From: Pseudofrankia nepalensis
Lineage (GTDB): Bacteria; Actinomycetota; Actinomycetes; Frankiales; Frankiaceae
Length of the DNA: 5,779 nucleotides
Strand: one strand, 5' to 3'
Assembly: GCF_016786305.1 (NCBI RefSeq)
Contig: NZ_JADWYV010000409.1
Made by a program: the position numbers and the translations under genes. Below, one piece after another: positions 5,758 through 5,779 of this stretch. Each line of letters begins with the position of its first letter. Position 1 is the stretch's first letter. Below the pieces are notes generated by a model. The model had not been told where the DNA came from, ran no database searches, and saw nothing but the letters and a program-made list of their open reading frames with translations.

Positions 5758-5779
5758 GGGGGGGGGGCGGGGGGGCGGC
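5758..5779. repeat. G-rich homopolymer tract at the window edge
   Basis: A run of ten G (5758-5767) is followed by C, seven G (5769-5775) and CGGC. It directly follows AAGGAG (5750-5755), which resembles a ribosome binding site for a gene beyond the window. It may be a real G-quadruplex-prone or slippage-prone tract, or low-quality sequence at a contig end. Confidence 0.6.

Overview
The window looks like chromosomal DNA from a high-GC actinobacterium. Its three clear genes are strongly GC-biased at third codon positions, and their proteins (an Hsp70 relative, a tandem universal stress protein and a DoxX-family membrane protein) resemble actinobacterial versions. A Frankia-like or related soil actinomycete is a reasonable guess, but nothing here fixes the genus.

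Layout. 1-518: no convincing gene, with visibly lower GC than the rest. 519-854 (minus): a possible 111-aa hypothetical protein just downstream of the Hsp70 gene, crossed by two perfect 8-bp inverted repeats. 868-2826 (minus): an Hsp70-family ATPase of 652 aa. 2827-3586: a 760-bp divergent intergenic region with several short dyads and no convincing gene. 3587-4564 (plus): a 325-aa tandem-domain universal stress protein. 4565-5084: a 520-bp gap opening with a perfect 16-bp stem-loop, probably the usp terminator. 5085-5672 (plus): a 195-aa DoxX-family membrane protein. 5673-5779: a weak hairpin, then a G-rich tract at the window edge.

The genes share a theme rather than a pathway: protein quality control (Hsp70), nucleotide-binding stress response (Usp) and redox-linked membrane function (DoxX). 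Hsp70 is transcribed divergently from the other two. The 520-bp gap and strong hairpin suggest that usp and doxX are separate transcription units. No DnaJ, GrpE, SodA or rhodanese partner is present.

The most interesting object is the Hsp70. Its ATPase domain keeps the canonical nucleotide-binding motifs, but the helical lid expected after the substrate-binding beta domain is missing. In its place is a second copy of the beta domain, which aligns without gaps to the first at an offset of 141 residues (31 of 102 identical by hand count). The interdomain linker is also altered. This is a non-canonical, lidless Hsp70 with two tandem beta substrate-binding-like modules.
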